Counted from the first letter of the stretch, positions 7,357-15,403 are shown. The stretch is 21,028 bases of DNA from Hyphomicrobiales bacterium (GCA_021775835.1 JAJFHC010000269.1:1-21028); one strand, 5' to 3'. The notes: generated by a model not told the origin, from the sequence alone. A program made the numbers and translations.

Positions 7357-8001
7357 TCAGCCGCCGGTCAGTTGCCGAAAAATCAGCCGGGCTCCGAAAA
7401 TAACAAACAGAGTTCCGATCGCTTTTTCAATTGCCGAACGAAAGCGTTCATAAATCCGGCGCGAGCCCGGCCGGAGGAAAAGCCAGCCCAGGAACGAGAG
7501 GTAGGAAACGTTCATGACAATCATGACGCCGACGCAGGCCAACCCCGTGACGATACTTGCGTTGAGAACACCGGACGCGGCAAAGATGCTGGTGATGAAT
7601 ACCACGGCTTGTGCGTTCGACAGCCCTGTCGCAAATCCTCGCGACGCCGAATTCAGAAGCTGGTCGGAGCCGAATTCCTGTTGATTCGCCCGGTCCCGAT
7701 CCGCATCCGATACGGTCCGCCGCAACAGCAGCCGGATACCGAAGTAGATCAGGTAGGCGCCTCCAAGGATGTGGACGGCCAGTTTCAGCCATGGAAAAGC
7801 GACCAGAACCGCCGCCATGCCGAACAATGCGCACAGGGCAATCAGAACAATGGCGGTCATGTTGGCGGCTATGGCGACACAGACATGGATCCAGGGCCGG
7901 GTCAGGGCTAGGTGCGTTACCATCAGGGAATTGGGACCCGGTGTCGGCACGATCACGGCCCACAGGACGGCAAAAGCGGCAACCACAGTCAGTTCGAGCA
8001 T
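7357..8001 (-). CDS. LysE-type amino acid exporter
   Basis: A 214-residue inner-membrane protein of the LysE/RhtB family, which exports amino acids and related small molecules. The N-terminal helix carries the family signature PTPGPNSLMV (residues 19-28), and about six hydrophobic segments follow, with a basic loop (LLRRT...RDRAN) in the middle. The open frame extends upstream to 8244, but those residues are polar, do not resemble the family and overlap the divergent MFS gene. I therefore place the start at the ATG of 7999-8001, just before MLELTVV, giving the normal family length. It is followed directly by the M20 deacylase gene, which suggests the exporter removes an amino acid released by that enzyme, or relieves excess. 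Confidence 0.85.
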   Translation of the reverse strand: MLELTVVAAFAVLWAVIVPTPGPNSLMVTHLALTRPWIHVCVAIAANMTAIVLIALCALFGMAAVLVAFPWLKLAVHILGGAYLIYFGIRLLLRRTVSDADRDRANQQEFGSDQLLNSASRGFATGLSNAQAVVFITSIFAASGVLNASIVTGLACVGVMIVMNVSYLSFLGWLFLRPGSRRIYERFRSAIEKAIGTLFVIFGARLIFRQLTGG

Positions 8002-8049
8002 ATCACAAGGCCATCTTCCGGTTGGCCGTCTGGGATGACGGATTTGTGC

Positions 8050-8078
8050 ATAATGTTCGTTGTCCCTGTGATATTGAA
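8050..8078 (-). promoter_or_regulatory. Possible promoter for lysE-like/M20 operon
   Basis: On the minus strand, TTCAAT (8073-8078) and CATTAT (8050-8055) are 17 nt apart in the 185-bp divergent gap between the exporter and MFS genes. The -10 matches four of six consensus bases and the -35 only three, so this is a weak candidate. No clear promoter for the plus-strand MFS gene was found in the same gap. Confidence 0.25.
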
Positions 8079-8186
8079 ATACGTGCTGCAATGTGTCAGC
8101 GAATGCGCCTCTTGTCCACGGTGCGCAGGGTATCTTCAGGCTTGGTCGTGCGCATTGCGACATCTGCCGGATAAAGAGGCACGCCG

Positions 8187-9359
8187 ATGAAATCAGGGTT
8201 GCTTGTGCTGTTTTCCTTTGGCCACTTTGCCAATGACTTTGCACCTGTGGGCATGTACCTGCTGATTCCCGCCTTCGGCGCTGCCATGGGATTGTCGCCG
8301 TCCGAGATCGGTCTCCTGTTCACGATCCATGCTCTGGGGTCGGCTCTCATCTATGTACCCGCCGGCGTCCTGACCGACTACGTGGCAAACCGTGGAGTGC
8401 TTCTGGTCGCGACGTTCTTCTGGGTTGGTATCGGCTATTTCGGCGCCTCGTTCGCCGACAACTACTGGACCTTTGCCATCCTGATCGCCCTGGCCGGCAT
8501 GGGCGATGCCGCGTGGCATCCGATCGCCACGGGGGTTCTGGCACAGGTCTACGGCAAGCGTCGCGCCTACGCGCTTGGCGTTCACGCGGTTGGTGGCCAC
8601 ATGTCCGAGGTGTTGGCCCTGATCGTTTCGGGATTTCTCCTGAGCCTCGTCGACTGGCGTACGGCCACGCAGATCATGGTGATCCCCGGTCTTGTCATGG
8701 GGATCGTTTTTCTTTTTGCCGCACGTATTGTCCCGCGACTCGAGGCCAGCAAGCCGACGCGGGCTGATCTGTCCGATGTCTGGCAAACCTGGACGTCACG
8801 CTCAGGTGTCCGTGTCATCGGACTGTTCACGTTCTACAACATGTCACTGTTCGCTATTTTGAGCATGACCCCTCTCTATCTGCAGGACGCCTTCAGTTAT
8901 TCCTGGCGTGAAACGGCGACCGCTCTGGCACTGATGATGGTTTTCGGGGCCCTGGCGCAACCGGCGATGGGAAAGTTCTCGGATCGAATCGGGCGTCGCA
9001 CGATCACGGTATTGGGCAATAGTCTCGCCGCACTTGCGGCCTTTGGGGCATGGTGGTTTCCAGGCGTCGTGCCGAGTTTGCTTTGCCTGGGCACGGCCCT
9101 CACCATTCTCGTGGCGATCAGGGCGGTCCTGCTCGCCGCCGCCGTTGACCATGCCGGTCGCCGCGAAGGCACAAGCCTTGGCCTGGCTTTCGCATTCATG
9201 GATGGACTGGGTGCCACAGCTGCCGTTCTGGCCGGCATCGTGGGCGAGATCAATCTGGCGCTCGCCTTCCTGCTTGCCAGCCTTTTTTCGGCGCTGGCCG
9301 TGGCCCTGGCGCTCGCCGGCCACAGGGACACGCCGCTGCCTGTGCTGGAGACATCGTAA
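8187..9359 (+). CDS. MFS transporter, Fsr-like
   Basis: A 390-residue major facilitator with about twelve hydrophobic segments. The N-terminal half has HFANDFAPVGMYLLIP and, after helix 4, AWHPIATGVLAQ with KRRAYALGVHAVGGHM. These resemble the FHP/GKRRG region of fosmidomycin-resistance-type (Fsr) transporters. The C-terminal half repeats the loop motif GKFSDRIGRR (about 269-278). AGAGG lies about 7 nt before the ATG. The family exports diverse drugs or metabolites and the cargo here is not predictable. It is divergent from the LysE exporter and convergent with the TIP30-like gene, with only 34 bp between stops. Confidence 0.85.
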   Translation: MKSGLLVLFSFGHFANDFAPVGMYLLIPAFGAAMGLSPSEIGLLFTIHALGSALIYVPAGVLTDYVANRGVLLVATFFWVGIGYFGASFADNYWTFAILIALAGMGDAAWHPIATGVLAQVYGKRRAYALGVHAVGGHMSEVLALIVSGFLLSLVDWRTATQIMVIPGLVMGIVFLFAARIVPRLEASKPTRADLSDVWQTWTSRSGVRVIGLFTFYNMSLFAILSMTPLYLQDAFSYSWRETATALALMMVFGALAQPAMGKFSDRIGRRTITVLGNSLAALAAFGAWWFPGVVPSLLCLGTALTILVAIRAVLLAAAVDHAGRREGTSLGLAFAFMDGLGATAAVLAGIVGEINLALAFLLASLFSALAVALALAGHRDTPLPVLETS

Positions 9360-9393
9360 CAGAACCCAGCCCGTTCGAAATTTTTGCACGAAA

Positions 9394-10083
9394 TCAGAGT
9401 TCTTCTGCGAGCCGGTTGAAATCGTCCCAGTGAAGCGTTTCCGGTCCACTCTTTGAGAAGCGAATGTTGTTGGCGATGGCACGGCCCAGTTTTGCAACGG
9501 GGATGCCGCGGAACTTCTTCAAGGGCCCGATCAGCAGCGGTTCGAGCCACGGCCAGACCGCCAGGGTTACACCTTGGGAAAACCCGTATCGGTTGGTCGG
9601 CGTCAGGATCATGGACGGTTGAAACAGGCTCAGCCGGTCGAAACCAAGTTCAGCCAGTCCGGCTTCCAGTTCGCCCTTGGTGCGCAGGTAGAACGACCGT
9701 GAATCCGCATGTGCCCCCACCGACCCCAGTAACTGGAAGTGGCGGACACCGGCTTGCCTGCAGGACGACGCAAAATCCAGCACGGCCAGCTTGTCGATCC
9801 TGACGAACTCCTGTTTGCTGAATTTCGATGGTTGCCCGACGCCCAGAGTGCAGATCGCCGTTTGGTGTCCCGACAAATGCCCGGCATAGGAATCCGGTTT
9901 GAAGATATCGACGGCATGTTGAACGATGAAGTCGCCCGATACCTCTTCGAGACGCCGGCGGCCGAGCAATGTCAGCCTTTCCATCCCGGGCATGGCTTCA
10001 AGCACCCTGGCCGTCTGGCTGCCCACGGCGCCGGTCGCGCCGAGCATGACAACGGAGAATGCCGGTGCCGGTTCCTCCTCCAT
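9394..10083 (-). CDS. TIP30/HTATIP2-like NAD(P)-binding protein (atypical SDR)
   Basis: A 229-residue Rossmann-fold protein. The nucleotide-binding loop is GATGAVG (residues 15-21), GRR at 41-43 would bind NADP phosphate, and the active-site-type residues are Ser121 (LLGSVGAH) with Tyr132-x3-Lys136 (YLRTKGELE). The pattern F-x-LLGSVGA...S.SFYLRTKGE.E is characteristic of HTATIP2-like atypical short-chain dehydrogenases. A TGGAG lies 10 nt before the ATG. The gene stands alone between convergent MFS and divergent GST genes. Bacterial members have no settled substrate; a redox or regulatory role is possible. Confidence 0.8.
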   Translation of the reverse strand: MEEEPAPAFSVVMLGATGAVGSQTARVLEAMPGMERLTLLGRRRLEEVSGDFIVQHAVDIFKPDSYAGHLSGHQTAICTLGVGQPSKFSKQEFVRIDKLAVLDFASSCRQAGVRHFQLLGSVGAHADSRSFYLRTKGELEAGLAELGFDRLSLFQPSMILTPTNRYGFSQGVTLAVWPWLEPLLIGPLKKFRGIPVAKLGRAIANNIRFSKSGPETLHWDDFNRLAEEL

Positions 10084-10157
10084 TGTGTCGACGCTCCAGG
10101 TTCATTGCGCAGATGTGATTTGCCAAATCCGTGTCGTTCCGGACAGGTTCTCTGACA

Positions 10158-10361
10158 ATGTCTCAAATACCATCAAAACAGAGATCGTCAACACACCCAA
10201 AGCGCCCGGCGACCATCGCGGACACGAATGGTGAACTCGACTGGACCAAGGTTGTCAGGCTGGCGTGGCGGCCTGCATGGTCTATCCGCAGCCGCCAAGG
10301 CAGTGTCGCACCGTTTGTCGACATGGTTGCGCAGATGTGGCGATCGGTGCGAAAACGCTGA
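10158..10361 (+). CDS. Doubtful small open frame upstream of the second GST
   Basis: The 319-bp gap 10084-10402 between the TIP30-like and GST genes holds a 67-codon plus-strand frame starting at ATG 10158. The product would be basic and Trp-rich (WTKVVRLAWRPAW, ending RSVRKR) and matches nothing I know. The ribosome site is poor and opposite-strand frames overlap it, so it may be chance. I see no convincing promoter, terminator or repeat elsewhere in this gap. Confidence 0.2.
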   Translation: MSQIPSKQRSSTHPKRPATIADTNGELDWTKVVRLAWRPAWSIRSRQGSVAPFVDMVAQMWRSVRKR

Positions 10362-10402
10362 ACCACGTTGCTTCTCCAGATCCGGTCAAAGTGAAAACCG
10401 TC

Positions 10403-11050
10403 ATGAGACTTGTAGGACAGTATGACTCTCCGTTCGTGCGCAGAGCAGCGATTGCCCTTCATCATCATGGCATCGCGTTTGAACGCCATGTGATTTCGAC
10501 CTTTGCGCATCTCGACGAGAACTTGACCATCAATCCGCTCGGCAAGGTGCCGACCCTGATACTGACCGACGGCACGCCGGTCTTCGACAGCCGGTCGATC
10601 GTCGAATATCTCGAAAGCAATGCTGATGCCGATGTGCGGCTGACCGTTCCCGACAAGGCTGGTTACGTCGATATGTTGCAGATGGAAGCCGTGGGCATCG
10701 GTCTTGCGGAAAAAACTTATGAACGCGGCATTGAATTCGCCCGCCGCACGCCCGGCACACAGGACATGGCCTGGGTCGAGCGCCTGGAGCGCCAGATCGG
10801 GTCAAGCCTGGCCTGGCTGGAATCCCGCTGCAGATCCGGTTTCCTGGTGTCGGACCGGTTGTCTCGAGCCGATCTGGCCGTGGCGACCGCCGCGACGTTC
10901 GTGTCGGAAAAGCAGCCGCAACTCTATGACCGTGACCAGGTCCGGGAGCTTGAGCGCCATCGCCTGTTCTGTGAGTCCTTGCCACCGTTCCGTGCCGCCG
11001 CATATTCGAAGTCCGAGGCCACGGCAACCGGTTGGCGTCCCGAGGCGTGA
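10403..11050 (+). CDS. Glutathione S-transferase family protein (second, unrelated to the first)
   Basis: A 215-residue cytosolic GST homologue. The thioredoxin-fold domain has Ser9 (YDSPFVRRAA) at the catalytic-type position, the cis-proline loop NPLGKVP (44-50) and Asp62-Ser63 (VFDSRSI) at the glutathione gamma-glutamyl site. The helical domain follows from about residue 85, with the LSRADLAVATA capping region. The open frame extends upstream to 10265, but those residues are unlike the family, so I start at ATG 10403; a GTG at 10391 is possible. The ribosome site is weak. It differs throughout from the GST at 4502-5110, so it is not a recent duplicate. It is convergent with the flavoenzyme gene, 41 bp away. 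Confidence 0.85.
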   Translation: MRLVGQYDSPFVRRAAIALHHHGIAFERHVISTFAHLDENLTINPLGKVPTLILTDGTPVFDSRSIVEYLESNADADVRLTVPDKAGYVDMLQMEAVGIGLAEKTYERGIEFARRTPGTQDMAWVERLERQIGSSLAWLESRCRSGFLVSDRLSRADLAVATAATFVSEKQPQLYDRDQVRELERHRLFCESLPPFRAAAYSKSEATATGWRPEA

Positions 11051-11091
11051 GCGTTGTGCACGACATGACCGCTGCGTCCGATCGCGTGCCG

Positions 11092-12252
11092 TCAGAAACC
11101 TGTGCGTTCCTTGATCACGGCCGGTTGGCGCAACCTTTCGGCATTCATGCCTGATATATCCAGACGGATCGTCTTTCCGGTCGTGACAAGATCGGCAACG
11201 ATTTCTCCGACCGCCGGGGCATGCATCAGTCCGGTTCCTGAAAATCCCGCTGCAGTGATCAGGCCGGGACGTGTGATTTCAAGAACCGGTTGATAATCCG
11301 GCGTGCCCGGGTAAAGGCCGGCCCACCCTTCGATCACGTTGGCGTCCGGTTCGGTCAATCCGAATGAGCTGGCCACTGTCCTGCGGACCCGCCTTGACCA
11401 GTCTGCGCAGGCGCGGGTGTCGTAGTCGACCGGATCGGCCTCGTCATCCCGGCCCAGGAATCCGCCCACAAGGGCACGACCCTGACCGTCAGGCCGCAAA
11501 TGCACCTGTTCGTCCATGTCGATCAGCCATGGCGTTTCGTCCGGTACCGGACGAGCGGGCTGGATGATGAGCAACTCATGGCGCCGCGACACGAACGGTA
11601 TGGTCACGCCGGCCATCCGGGCGACTGCGCCGGCATCGGGCCCCGCGGCGTTGATGATCCAGTCCGCTTCGAATTCGCCCCTTGATGTGCTGATACTTGT
11701 AACGCGGTCACCAGTGACACCCAGTCCATCGACGCGCGTGCCGGTGTTGATCTCTCCTCCAAGGCTTGCAACGAGCCGCTGGTAACCCGCGATCGCCCTG
11801 TGGTGGTCGAGGTAGCCGCCGGTTTCGCAATACCCGGCAGACATCGCTCCCTTGCAATCGAGAAACGGCCAGCGTTCCACAAAGTCTCCCTGGTCGAGCA
11901 GGTCATGAGGCACGTCAAGGCGGCGGAGAAGACTGGCTTGCAGCGTCAACTGATCCGCTCTGTTCTTGTCGGAAGTCAGAAACAGGTGGCCGGTCTGACG
12001 ATAGTCAGGGTCGATACCCGTGATGGATCCGAACTGTTCCCAGAACGACAGGCTCATCTCGCTCAGCCGGATATTGGTCTCCGAACCGTGCCAATACCGA
12101 AGACCCCCGCCGGTCCGGGTCGATTGCCCCGCGCCGGGAAGGTGGCGTTCGACCAGGCGCACGCTCAGCCCGGCCGCCAGGAGACTGTGGGCGCAGGCCA
12201 GGCCGATGATTCCGGCGCCGACGACAATCACGTCACTTGTGGGATTAGGCAT
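11092..12252 (-). CDS. FAD-dependent oxidoreductase, D-amino-acid oxidase (DAO) family
   Basis: A 386-residue flavoprotein of the DAO superfamily, which oxidises amines, N-methyl amino acids or D-amino acids. The FAD dinucleotide-binding motif is at the N-terminus (VIVVGAGIIGLA, 8-19, with the acidic end at VRLVER). The FAD-contacting GGGLRYW follows at about residue 50, and the C-terminal flavin-closing motif is AAGFSGTGLMHAPA, which in sarcosine-oxidase-like proteins reads G.SGHG. Here Gly-Thr replaces Gly-His. I start at ATG 12252, 8 bp after the cupin stop; the longer open frame only reads back through the cupin gene. The short gap and weak ribosome site suggest coupled translation with the cupin. 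The substrate is unknown. Confidence 0.85.
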   Translation of the reverse strand: MPNPTSDVIVVGAGIIGLACAHSLLAAGLSVRLVERHLPGAGQSTRTGGGLRYWHGSETNIRLSEMSLSFWEQFGSITGIDPDYRQTGHLFLTSDKNRADQLTLQASLLRRLDVPHDLLDQGDFVERWPFLDCKGAMSAGYCETGGYLDHHRAIAGYQRLVASLGGEINTGTRVDGLGVTGDRVTSISTSRGEFEADWIINAAGPDAGAVARMAGVTIPFVSRRHELLIIQPARPVPDETPWLIDMDEQVHLRPDGQGRALVGGFLGRDDEADPVDYDTRACADWSRRVRRTVASSFGLTEPDANVIEGWAGLYPGTPDYQPVLEITRPGLITAAGFSGTGLMHAPAVGEIVADLVTTGKTIRLDISGMNAERLRQPAVIKERTGF

Positions 12253-12260
12253 GGCCCGCG

Positions 12261-12803
12261 TCAGTAGGCGGCCAGTGCCGACGCCGGTCGTTTCATCTGA
12301 TTGAAATTCTCCATCGAGAAATTGATCTTCTCTCCGGTCTCCCAATCGAAAAGTCCACGCGTCAACTGCATCAGCGGTCCCATGTAAACGTGCAGCGCCA
12401 GCGACCTTACATCGCCTTCAGCCGTCACCGCATGAATGCAGTCGCGATCGAGCGACAGGACTTCGCCGGGTTTCACCACGTGCGTAAAATCGTGGACAAG
12501 ACGATCGCCACTCTGGGTGAAAACAATGTTCTTTTCGCCACCAGCGTAAGCCCCGATGTGGACATCGAGCAGGTGTTCATGGGGCGGCATCACCACGTGG
12601 GGTTGAAACCGGCACCACCAGATCGAGACGCTCTCGTCCTCGAACAGCATCACCTCGTCGTCGCCGTCGACCGGCGTGGCGGCAATGATCGGCTCCGGGT
12701 CGGCAAGGCACCGTTCCAGTTCTTCGCGCACATTCGCGTTGGCGTCCGGACCGCCGGCCGCCGCGCGAATGTCGGTCACGAATTTCTCAAATGAAAAGGC
12801 CAC
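12261..12803 (-). CDS. Cupin protein, cysteine-dioxygenase-like, GTG start
   Basis: A 180-residue single-domain cupin. Candidate metal ligands are His75 and His77 (PPHEH) and His124 (DRDCIHAV), the three-His arrangement of cysteine dioxygenase-like and thiol dioxygenase proteins. His82 and Trp62-Trp63 flank the pocket. The start is a GTG at 12803 with GGGGGAAG about 6 nt upstream, and there is no nearby ATG. It is the first gene of a two-gene unit with the DAO-family flavoenzyme and is divergent from an amidohydrolase. A candidate promoter sits about 20 bp before it. A role in oxidising a thiol or small acid is family-based inference; a non-catalytic cupin is possible. Confidence 0.75.
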   Translation of the reverse strand: MAFSFEKFVTDIRAAAGGPDANANVREELERCLADPEPIIAATPVDGDDEVMLFEDESVSIWWCRFQPHVVMPPHEHLLDVHIGAYAGGEKNIVFTQSGDRLVHDFTHVVKPGEVLSLDRDCIHAVTAEGDVRSLALHVYMGPLMQLTRGLFDWETGEKINFSMENFNQMKRPASALAAY

Positions 12804-12830
12804 TGTCTTCCCCCGGGGGTGTTTGCGGAT

Positions 12831-12859
12831 ATCTTAAGGAACGACGGTCCCAATGCCAA
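12831..12859 (-). promoter_or_regulatory. Strong candidate sigma70 promoter for the cupin/flavoenzyme operon
   Basis: On the minus strand, TTGGCA (12854-12859, five of six) and TAAGAT (12831-12836, four of six) are separated by exactly 17 nt. The transcript would begin near 12824, giving a leader of about 20 nt that contains the GGGGGAAG ribosome site of the GTG-started cupin gene. The perfect palindrome CCCCCGGGGG (12810-12819) lies in this leader and overlaps the ribosome site. Confidence 0.55.
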
Positions 12860-12941
12860 TGGACCTGGATGATGCCTGCGGGATGTGCTCGCGTCGATCT
12901 AGGTTAAAGTGTTGAACATTCCGATCAGGGGAGGACAGGCC

Positions 12942-14327
12942 ATGGGTGAAGTCATCGATCTGTTGGTAAAAGCCGACGTGCTTTATCCGATGACCGAAGG
13001 GCACGAGATCATTCTTGACGGCGAAGTTGCGGTGCGCGCGGGCAGGATCGTTTATGCCGGTCCAACCCAACCCGACGGATCATGGGTGCAGGCGAGCACA
13101 CTCTCGGGTCGCGGCAAGGCCGTCATGCCGGGTTTCGTCAACTGCCACAGTCACACCGCGTCGATTGTCTTCCGCAGCCAGAGCGACGATGGCATCGGCG
13201 GCAAGGCGCTCTATGCCGTAGCGTTCAGGGCCGAAAAGGACATCACGCCGACGCAATGGCGTGATCTGGCGCGGCTGGGCGTGATCGATATGATCAAGTC
13301 CGGGATCACCACAATAAACGACATCTGGTACGAGCCGGAGGCGCTGGCCGAAGCTTGCGTTCAGGCGGGCCTGCGCGCCCAGATATCGAACAAGATATTC
13401 GACGTACACCTTGAGGAACTTCATCGCAACGACTATGCCCGTTATCCGAGCGAAGGCGAGGCCCGCCTCAGGCGTGGTGTCGACCTGGTCGAGACCTGGC
13501 ATGGTGCCGGTGATGGATTGATTTCCGGACGCATCGGTGCTCATGCCACCGATACCTGTTCCCCGGACCTGCACAGGGACGTGGCCGCCGAAGCCCGCCG
13601 GCTCGGGGTTGGCCGCCACATCCACGTTGCCCAGTCGATGGGCGAGGTCGAGTTCATCGCCGACGCCTATGGCAAGGGTCCCGCAGAATTTCTGCTGGAT
13701 ATCGGTGTGCTCGATGCCGATTGTGTCCTTGCCCATCTCACTTTCGCCAGGCCGGGCGACCTCGATGCCGTGCGCCAGGCCGGCGCCGGTTATGCCCATT
13801 GCTCGACGATCTATCCGCGACGCGGGGTCTATCCGGATATACCCGCGATCGACGAGCGCGGTATTTCCTGGGGTCTGGCGACGGACTGGATGATGAACGA
13901 TCCCTTCGAGGCGATGCGTAACGCCATGAATGCCCTGCGATTGCGTCAGGGGACGTTCGAAGCGTTCAGCAGCAAACAGGCGTTGCATCGCGGGACCGCT
14001 GGCAGTGCCGACGTTCTGGGTCTCGGCGAGGACATCGGCAGGCTGGCGGCAGGCTACAAGGCCGACCTGATCCAGGTCGACATCGACCAGCCCCACCTGG
14101 CGCCGTTTTATGCCGACTATGCCTCGCTCGCCTACTATGCGCGCGCGTCCGATGTGGTCACCAGCGTTATCGACGGACGGGTCGTGATGGAAGAGCGGAT
14201 TGTGAAGGGCATTGACGAGCCGGACGCCCTGGCCGCCGTCCAGGCACATCTTCCCGGTTGGGCGGCGTTGATGAAAGGCCTCGGCGGTAGCGGGCATGCC
14301 GGTTTGTGTGCCTGCGGCCATGAGTGA
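12942..14327 (+). CDS. Amidohydrolase-superfamily deaminase/hydrolase (TRZ/ATZ-like)
   Basis: A 461-residue metal-dependent hydrolase of the group that includes guanine deaminase, S-adenosylhomocysteine deaminase and chlorohydrolases. After the small beta domain (1-60) comes GFVNCHSH (His69 and His71, metal). Then come HIHVAQSMGEVE (His228, Glu235), LAHLTF (His265), AHCSTIYP (His286) and GLATDWM (Asp315, metal), and a C-terminal beta segment with DGRVVMEERIV. The ATG at 12942 has an excellent ribosome site (GGGGAGG, 7 nt); the frame extends to a GTG at 12909 without one. The last residues hold Cys456, Cys458 and His460, an unusual tail. It is divergent from the cupin/flavoenzyme unit. The substrate is not predictable, although a deamination is likely. 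Confidence 0.87.
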   Translation: MGEVIDLLVKADVLYPMTEGHEIILDGEVAVRAGRIVYAGPTQPDGSWVQASTLSGRGKAVMPGFVNCHSHTASIVFRSQSDDGIGGKALYAVAFRAEKDITPTQWRDLARLGVIDMIKSGITTINDIWYEPEALAEACVQAGLRAQISNKIFDVHLEELHRNDYARYPSEGEARLRRGVDLVETWHGAGDGLISGRIGAHATDTCSPDLHRDVAAEARRLGVGRHIHVAQSMGEVEFIADAYGKGPAEFLLDIGVLDADCVLAHLTFARPGDLDAVRQAGAGYAHCSTIYPRRGVYPDIPAIDERGISWGLATDWMMNDPFEAMRNAMNALRLRQGTFEAFSSKQALHRGTAGSADVLGLGEDIGRLAAGYKADLIQVDIDQPHLAPFYADYASLAYYARASDVVTSVIDGRVVMEERIVKGIDEPDALAAVQAHLPGWAALMKGLGGSGHAGLCACGHE

Positions 14328-14374
14328 CGAGACCTCATCGCTCTCAGAAATTCGGAACGGCATGAAGGTGCGGA

Positions 14375-15301
14375 TCAGTCCAGTGGTGCCAGGTTGGCGC
14401 GGATCATGGCGACGAACTGATCGGCCACGGGGTTGGGCTTTTCCCGCTTGGGCCGGTAAGCATTGATAGCATCGGGCAACGCCATAGTCATCTTGGGCAG
14501 GCGCACCAGATGCCCGGCATCGAGCCGCGCCTTAACCGTTCGGGCCCAGCCCAGCGCGATGCCGTCGCCCTTCTCCGCCACATCGAGGCAGGTCTGGTAG
14601 GATGTGAAGGTGAGCCCGGCAATCGGCGGCGGTTCCTTGATGCGAAACAAGGCCAGAAAATTCCGCCAGTCCGGCCATTGACGGCCCATGTCCGCCATGT
14701 GCAGTAGAGGCTGTTTAGCGAGATCCACCGGAGTGATGGGGGATTGCAGCTTGTCCACCAGTTCTGCCGCCAGTTGGGGTGAGCAAACCGGGAAGATCGC
14801 ATCGTCGGCGATGGGCGTGATTTGGAATTTGCCCTCACTCCAGCGGCCGTATTGCAAGCCAATGTCGAAGTCTTCACGAACCGATTCTATGGGTTCGTAC
14901 GAAGACAGGACCCGAACACGCAAATCCGGATGCAGGTGTTGGAACGCACCGACATGCGGCGCAATAAGGCTGTTGGCAAGTCCCAGATCGGAAAACAGGG
15001 TCAGGCTTTCCGAGCCTGATGCCCGGCTGCGAAGCCGGTCGGCGGTTGCCGCCAGTTCATTCAGTGTCACCCGCACGGTGGAGGCCAGTAGCTCTCCATC
15101 TTCCGTGGGCACGACGTCGTAGCGCCGGCGCTCGAACAACCGAACCCCCAGGTCCTGCTCCAGCTCGCGGATACGGCGGCTGACACTGGCTTGTGACAAG
15201 GCCAGTTCATCGGCCGCCCGGGTGAAACTCTGGTGCCGGAAGGCGGATTCAAAAGCCACGAGTGTCGGCAGGGGTGGCAGGCGGCGATGAATATCAGTCA
15301 T
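14375..15301 (-). CDS. LysR-family transcriptional regulator, GcvA-like
   Basis: A 308-residue LysR regulator. The winged helix-turn-helix spans about residues 8-66, with the core motif SFTRAADELALSQASVSRRI and LGVRLFER. The opening LPPLPTLVAFESAFRHQSFTRAA is typical of GcvA-like members. The effector domain covers about 92-300 (PVCSPQLAAEL, GIALGWA). The ATG is at 15299-15301 with no strong ribosome site. It is transcribed away from the NIF3-like and EamA genes across a 102-bp gap holding a palindrome, the usual arrangement for control of the divergent neighbours. It converges with the amidohydrolase gene, 47 bp away. The effector is unknown. Confidence 0.92.
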   Translation of the reverse strand: MTDIHRRLPPLPTLVAFESAFRHQSFTRAADELALSQASVSRRIRELEQDLGVRLFERRRYDVVPTEDGELLASTVRVTLNELAATADRLRSRASGSESLTLFSDLGLANSLIAPHVGAFQHLHPDLRVRVLSSYEPIESVREDFDIGLQYGRWSEGKFQITPIADDAIFPVCSPQLAAELVDKLQSPITPVDLAKQPLLHMADMGRQWPDWRNFLALFRIKEPPPIAGLTFTSYQTCLDVAEKGDGIALGWARTVKARLDAGHLVRLPKMTMALPDAINAYRPKREKPNPVADQFVAMIRANLAPLD

Positions 15302-15328
15302 TTGGAATATGCAAACCTAAGTACAATT

Positions 15329-15347
15329 TTGACGCTTCTTCAAGCGT
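15329..15347. promoter_or_regulatory. Palindrome overlapping a -35-like box between the LysR and NIF3-like genes
   Basis: ACGCTT (15332-15337) and AAGCGT (15342-15347) form a perfect 6-bp dyad with a 4-nt centre. TTGACG (15329-15334), a plus-strand -35-like box, overlaps its left arm, but no good -10 follows at 17 nt. This is a candidate LysR or RNA polymerase site for the divergent NIF3-like gene. Confidence 0.4.
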
Positions 15348-15403
15348 GATTGCAACACTAGATGTTTGAAAGACAAATAACTAGATCGTTGGAGGAATAT
15401 TCG

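Noticed and set aside
6531..7403. 290-codon plus-strand frame opposite the M20 gene
   Set aside because: A shadow of the M20 gene, which has all catalytic residues on the other strand; common in GC-rich coding DNA.
8002..8244. N-terminal extension of the LysE-type frame
   Set aside because: The extra residues are polar and unlike the family, overlap the divergent MFS gene and would make the protein far longer than usual.
10265..10402. Upstream extension of the second GST
   Set aside because: No similarity to the GST fold; the internal ATG at 10403 gives a normal N-terminal strand and family length.
10163..10510. 115-codon minus-strand frame across the second GST start
   Set aside because: It overlaps the well-supported GST start and shows no recognisable domain.
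4502..11050. The two GST genes as a recent duplication
   Set aside because: Their sequences differ along the whole length, including the active-site motifs, so they are separate lineages.
12253..12345. 31-residue extension of the DAO-family flavoenzyme
   Set aside because: It lies in the cupin gene in another frame; the FAD motif begins normally 8 residues after the ATG at 12252.
13080..14363. 427-codon minus-strand frame opposite the amidohydrolase
   Set aside because: An antisense shadow; the plus-strand protein has a complete metal-ligand set and an excellent ribosome site.
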